64,000 nucleotides of DNA, taken from the NCBI RefSeq assembly GCF_020524005.1, contig NZ_JAIVKK010000007.1:1-64000 (forward strand), written 5' to 3'. The notes under the pieces are model-generated. The model did not search any database. It was not told where the DNA came from and saw only the letters and a list, made by a program, of their open reading frames with translations. A program made the translations under genes and the position numbers. The first letter of the stretch is position 1. The number at the start of each line of letters is the position of its first letter. This DNA is from Microbulbifer aggregans (GTDB taxonomy: Bacteria > Pseudomonadota > Gammaproteobacteria > Pseudomonadales > Cellvibrionaceae). Shown in pieces: positions 62,046 to 64,000 of the stretch.

Positions 62046-62867
62046 TTAGATGCCAATCAGGGTGTCGGAATCAACTTGGAGACAGGACGCAATCAAGTTG
62101 CGCTTACAGAAGTCATAGCGGCTGGCAAAGCTCAGGAAGTTTTCCGGTCCCAGTAACTGTCGAGTGATGTCTTTCACAGCCAGGCCACTTTCCCGCAGGT
62201 CGCGCGCGCGCCCGGCGAGGTCGAGCAAGTAATCATATTTTTGCCGCAACTTTTCCCGGCCGTCTTTCACAACACCGCGGTGGGGGCAAAGGAGCACTTC
62301 AAAATCCAGCGCCAGTACCCGGTGGATGCTCTTCAACAGCGTTGGTACATCCTCTTCCCGGCGCAAAAACTTGAGATAACTGGCTATATACAGGTCGGCG
62401 CTGAACAACCAGCCCCGCTGTGGCAGCAAGTAGCAATGCATATCACTGACGTGACCCGGCGTCGCAATGGGTAATACTGGCTCACCGTCGATGCTGATGT
62501 TCTGCGGAAGAGTTTCCGGATCTGCCCTGCCCGCACTTCCCCAGACAATTTTCTGTATCAGGGGAATAGAAAAGCCCTTGCGGAGAATGTCCCCGGTTTC
62601 CTGCGGCGCCCGGGGGCGAATGCCGGTCAATTTATGAATGGCGCCGGCGTTGCCACTGTGGTCTTCATGATGATGGGTGAGCAGCAGTTGCTGGATGGGA
62701 CGCTGCTGAATGAAGTCGCGGACGTACTTCCATTGATTCGTCGGGCCGCAGTCGATCAGCGTATCTCCGAGCCGGTAGACAATAAATGAGGTATTGATCC
62801 CATGATTAAAACGGCCGACCCGGATACCCTCCAGGTCGCGGTAACGGATGTGATCGAGAACGGACAC
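62046..62867 (-). CDS. Metallo-beta-lactamase-fold hydrolase
   Basis: From GTG at 62867 it encodes 273 residues. The zinc-binding motif THHHEDHSGNAG (HxHxDH), then GHVSDMHCYL and the late CPHRGVV are the MBL-fold ligands. It belongs to the glyoxalase II-like branch of unknown substrate. GTG with GGGGAT 8 bases upstream gives a natural N-terminus (M)SVLDHIRYRDLEGIRVGRF. An ATG at 62915 would add 16 basic residues without a clear ribosome site. The gap to mutT is 146 bp. Confidence 0.8.
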   Translation of the reverse strand: MSVLDHIRYRDLEGIRVGRFNHGINTSFIVYRLGDTLIDCGPTNQWKYVRDFIQQRPIQQLLLTHHHEDHSGNAGAIHKLTGIRPRAPQETGDILRKGFSIPLIQKIVWGSAGRADPETLPQNISIDGEPVLPIATPGHVSDMHCYLLPQRGWLFSADLYIASYLKFLRREEDVPTLLKSIHRVLALDFEVLLCPHRGVVKDGREKLRQKYDYLLDLAGRARDLRESGLAVKDITRQLLGPENFLSFASRYDFCKRNLIASCLQVDSDTLIGI

Positions 62868-63013
62868 GGTGGATCCCCATCTGCATTGGCGAGCCTTCTT
62901 TGTAAAAGATCCCATGGGGAAATAACATCACGATATCCTTGTTCCGGCGTGACATTTCCGACCCGGCCCGCCCCCGAACATCGGGCACCGGCTACGGTAC
63001 CCGGGAAAGCGGC

Positions 63014-63412
63014 TCAGATCTGGCGGGATTGCACGGCTGCTACGATCGGCTCATTGGCATCGGGAAATTCATACTGCGACAGATCATCCACCGCCACCCA
63101 GGCCAACGACTGACCTTCCACCCCGCGGGCTTCACCGCTGAATTCGGTGACCTCCCAGGTGTCCAGCAGCACGGTTTTCTCCGGGTACTCGTATCTCACT
63201 TCAATCAGCGCCGACAACGCCTGAATATCAATCGCCAACTCCTCACGAAGCTCGCGCGCCAGCGCCTGCTGTACCGTTTCACCATCTTCGACCTTGCCAC
63301 CGGGAAACTCCCAGCGTCCGCCCATATGCAAATGGTCCGGCCTTTTCGCCAGCAGGATTCGGCCATCAGCGCGCCGAACGACACCCACGGCAACATGCAC
63401 AACCTTACCCAT
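63014..63412 (-). CDS. mutT: 8-oxo-dGTP diphosphatase MutT
   Basis: Encodes 132 residues. The NUDIX box is GGKVEDGETVQQALARELREELAI and the N-terminus VHVAVGVVRRADGRILLAKRPDHLHMGGRWEFPGG matches MutT, which removes oxidised dGTP from the pool. The ATG overlaps the argJ stop by one base (TGATG), so translation is coupled to argJ, a common order in gammaproteobacteria. Confidence 0.92.
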   Translation of the reverse strand: MGKVVHVAVGVVRRADGRILLAKRPDHLHMGGRWEFPGGKVEDGETVQQALARELREELAIDIQALSALIEVRYEYPEKTVLLDTWEVTEFSGEARGVEGQSLAWVAVDDLSQYEFPDANEPIVAAVQSRQI

Positions 63413-64000
63413 CAGGTGCGATACTCCGCATTGATGGTCACATACTCGTGGGAAAAGTCGCAGGTCCAGATATGTTCACAAGCATCGCCACGCTGCAGGT
63501 CCACCACAATAGTGAAGTCAGCCTGCGCGAACACCTTCTGCCCGGCTTCTTCGGTATACCCGTCTGCACGGCCACCGTTTTCCACAATCTGGATATCATC
63601 AAGGAAAATACTGATTTTACTGGTATCCAGGTTTTCGATACCGGCATTGCCTACCGCCATCACAAGACGCCCCCAGTTTGGATCCGATGCATACAGCGCG
63701 GTTTTGACCAACGGGGATTCACCAATTTCAAAGGCGACCGCCAGGGCTTCCTGACTGGTCGCCGCGTTATTGACCTGCACCGTGACAAACTTTGTGGCAC
63801 CTTCACCGTCGCGCACAATCGCCTGGGCCAATTCAATATGAACCTCTTCAATAGCCGCCTTTAGACGCAGGAAGTCTTCACTGGCTCCGTCATCAATGAG
63901 CGTGCCGGTCGCGCCGCTGGCGATCAATACACAGGCGTCGTTCGTCGAGGTATCCCCATCCACACTGATCCGGTTAAAGGAAGCCCCGACAGCGTCTTTC
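63412..64000 (-). CDS. argJ: Ornithine acetyltransferase/N-acetylglutamate synthase ArgJ, C-terminal part (runs off the window)
   Basis: The last 195 or so codons of ArgJ are present: KDAVGASFNRISVDGDTSTND at the window edge, then SDPNWGRLVMAVGNAG and the C-terminal end WTCDFSHEYVTINAEYRT. ArgJ recycles the acetyl group in arginine biosynthesis. The N-terminal part with the self-cleavage site lies outside. It is complete at its 3' end and overlaps mutT by one base. Confidence 0.93.
   Translation of the reverse strand, partial: KDAVGASFNRISVDGDTSTNDACVLIASGATGTLIDDGASEDFLRLKAAIEEVHIELAQAIVRDGEGATKFVTVQVNNAATSQEALAVAFEIGESPLVKTALYASDPNWGRLVMAVGNAGIENLDTSKISIFLDDIQIVENGGRADGYTEEAGQKVFAQADFTIVVDLQRGDACEHIWTCDFSHEYVTINAEYRT

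Overview
The window looks like chromosomal DNA of a marine, polysaccharide-degrading gammaproteobacterium, most like the Microbulbifer/Cellvibrionales group. The signs are a moderately high GC content, a secreted modular chitinase, a lipoprotein GH20 hexosaminidase, a GH16-like lipoprotein, a NagX-type membrane protein and a TonB receptor, together with ordinary gammaproteobacterial housekeeping genes (class I fumarase, lptFG, pepA-holC-valS, and a 13-gene nuo operon with fused nuoCD). The genus is an inference from gene content; no rRNA is present.

Layout. 1-3600: a mobile integron gene-cassette array. Six small cassette genes, all on the minus strand, are each followed by an attC site. The array is cut at the left by the start of an IS3-like transposase gene. 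No integrase gene is visible at the end where the reading direction predicts one. One cassette carries a SUKH (SMI1/KNR4) immunity-type gene. 3847-15417: fumarase, an M49-like metallopeptidase lipoprotein, an Atm1-type ABC exporter, a CoA-diphosphatase NUDIX, an RND efflux pump with its adaptor, and a second NUDIX with a zinc ribbon. 15798-24154: a NIF3-tail protein with cnoX, an MmcQ/YjbR protein with a DUF885 lipoprotein, a LysR regulator divergent from an FMN reductase, and an operon GMC oxidoreductase-rlmA-tadA-ion channel. 24465-34456: GH20 hexosaminidase, an unknown exported protein, an RDD protein, lptFG, pepA, holC and an unknown Pro/Ala/Glu-rich protein. 34619-52799: valS, then the complete complex I operon nuoA-B-CD-E-F-G-H-I-J-K-L-M-N. 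52879-61691: a ferritin-like protein and a chitin/glycan block (GH18 chitinase, GH16-like lipoprotein, NagX-like protein, TonB receptor). 62046-64000: an MBL-fold hydrolase, mutT and the 3' end of argJ.

How the genes fit together. The secreted chitinase would release chito-oligosaccharides. The TonB receptor is a candidate importer of oligomers, the GH20 lipoprotein would trim them to GlcNAc, and the NagX-like protein fits GlcNAc handling in the inner membrane. A near-identical 12-bp palindrome (GACAGC followed by GCTGTC-like) lies upstream of both the GH20 gene and the chitinase gene, about 26 kb apart, which suggests one shared regulator. The nuo operon supplies NADH oxidation and proton pumping.

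The most unusual non-coding structure is a family of at least five long composite palindromes (near 5.6, 15.5, 15.7, 32.9 and 33.1 kb). Each has perfectly or nearly perfectly pairing outer arms of 19-30 bp, an unpaired conserved core, and an inner hairpin. The arms differ between copies but co-vary within a copy, while the core stays constant. Every copy lies next to the 3' end of a gene, and four of the five form two oppositely oriented pairs. I do not recognise it as a named repeat family.
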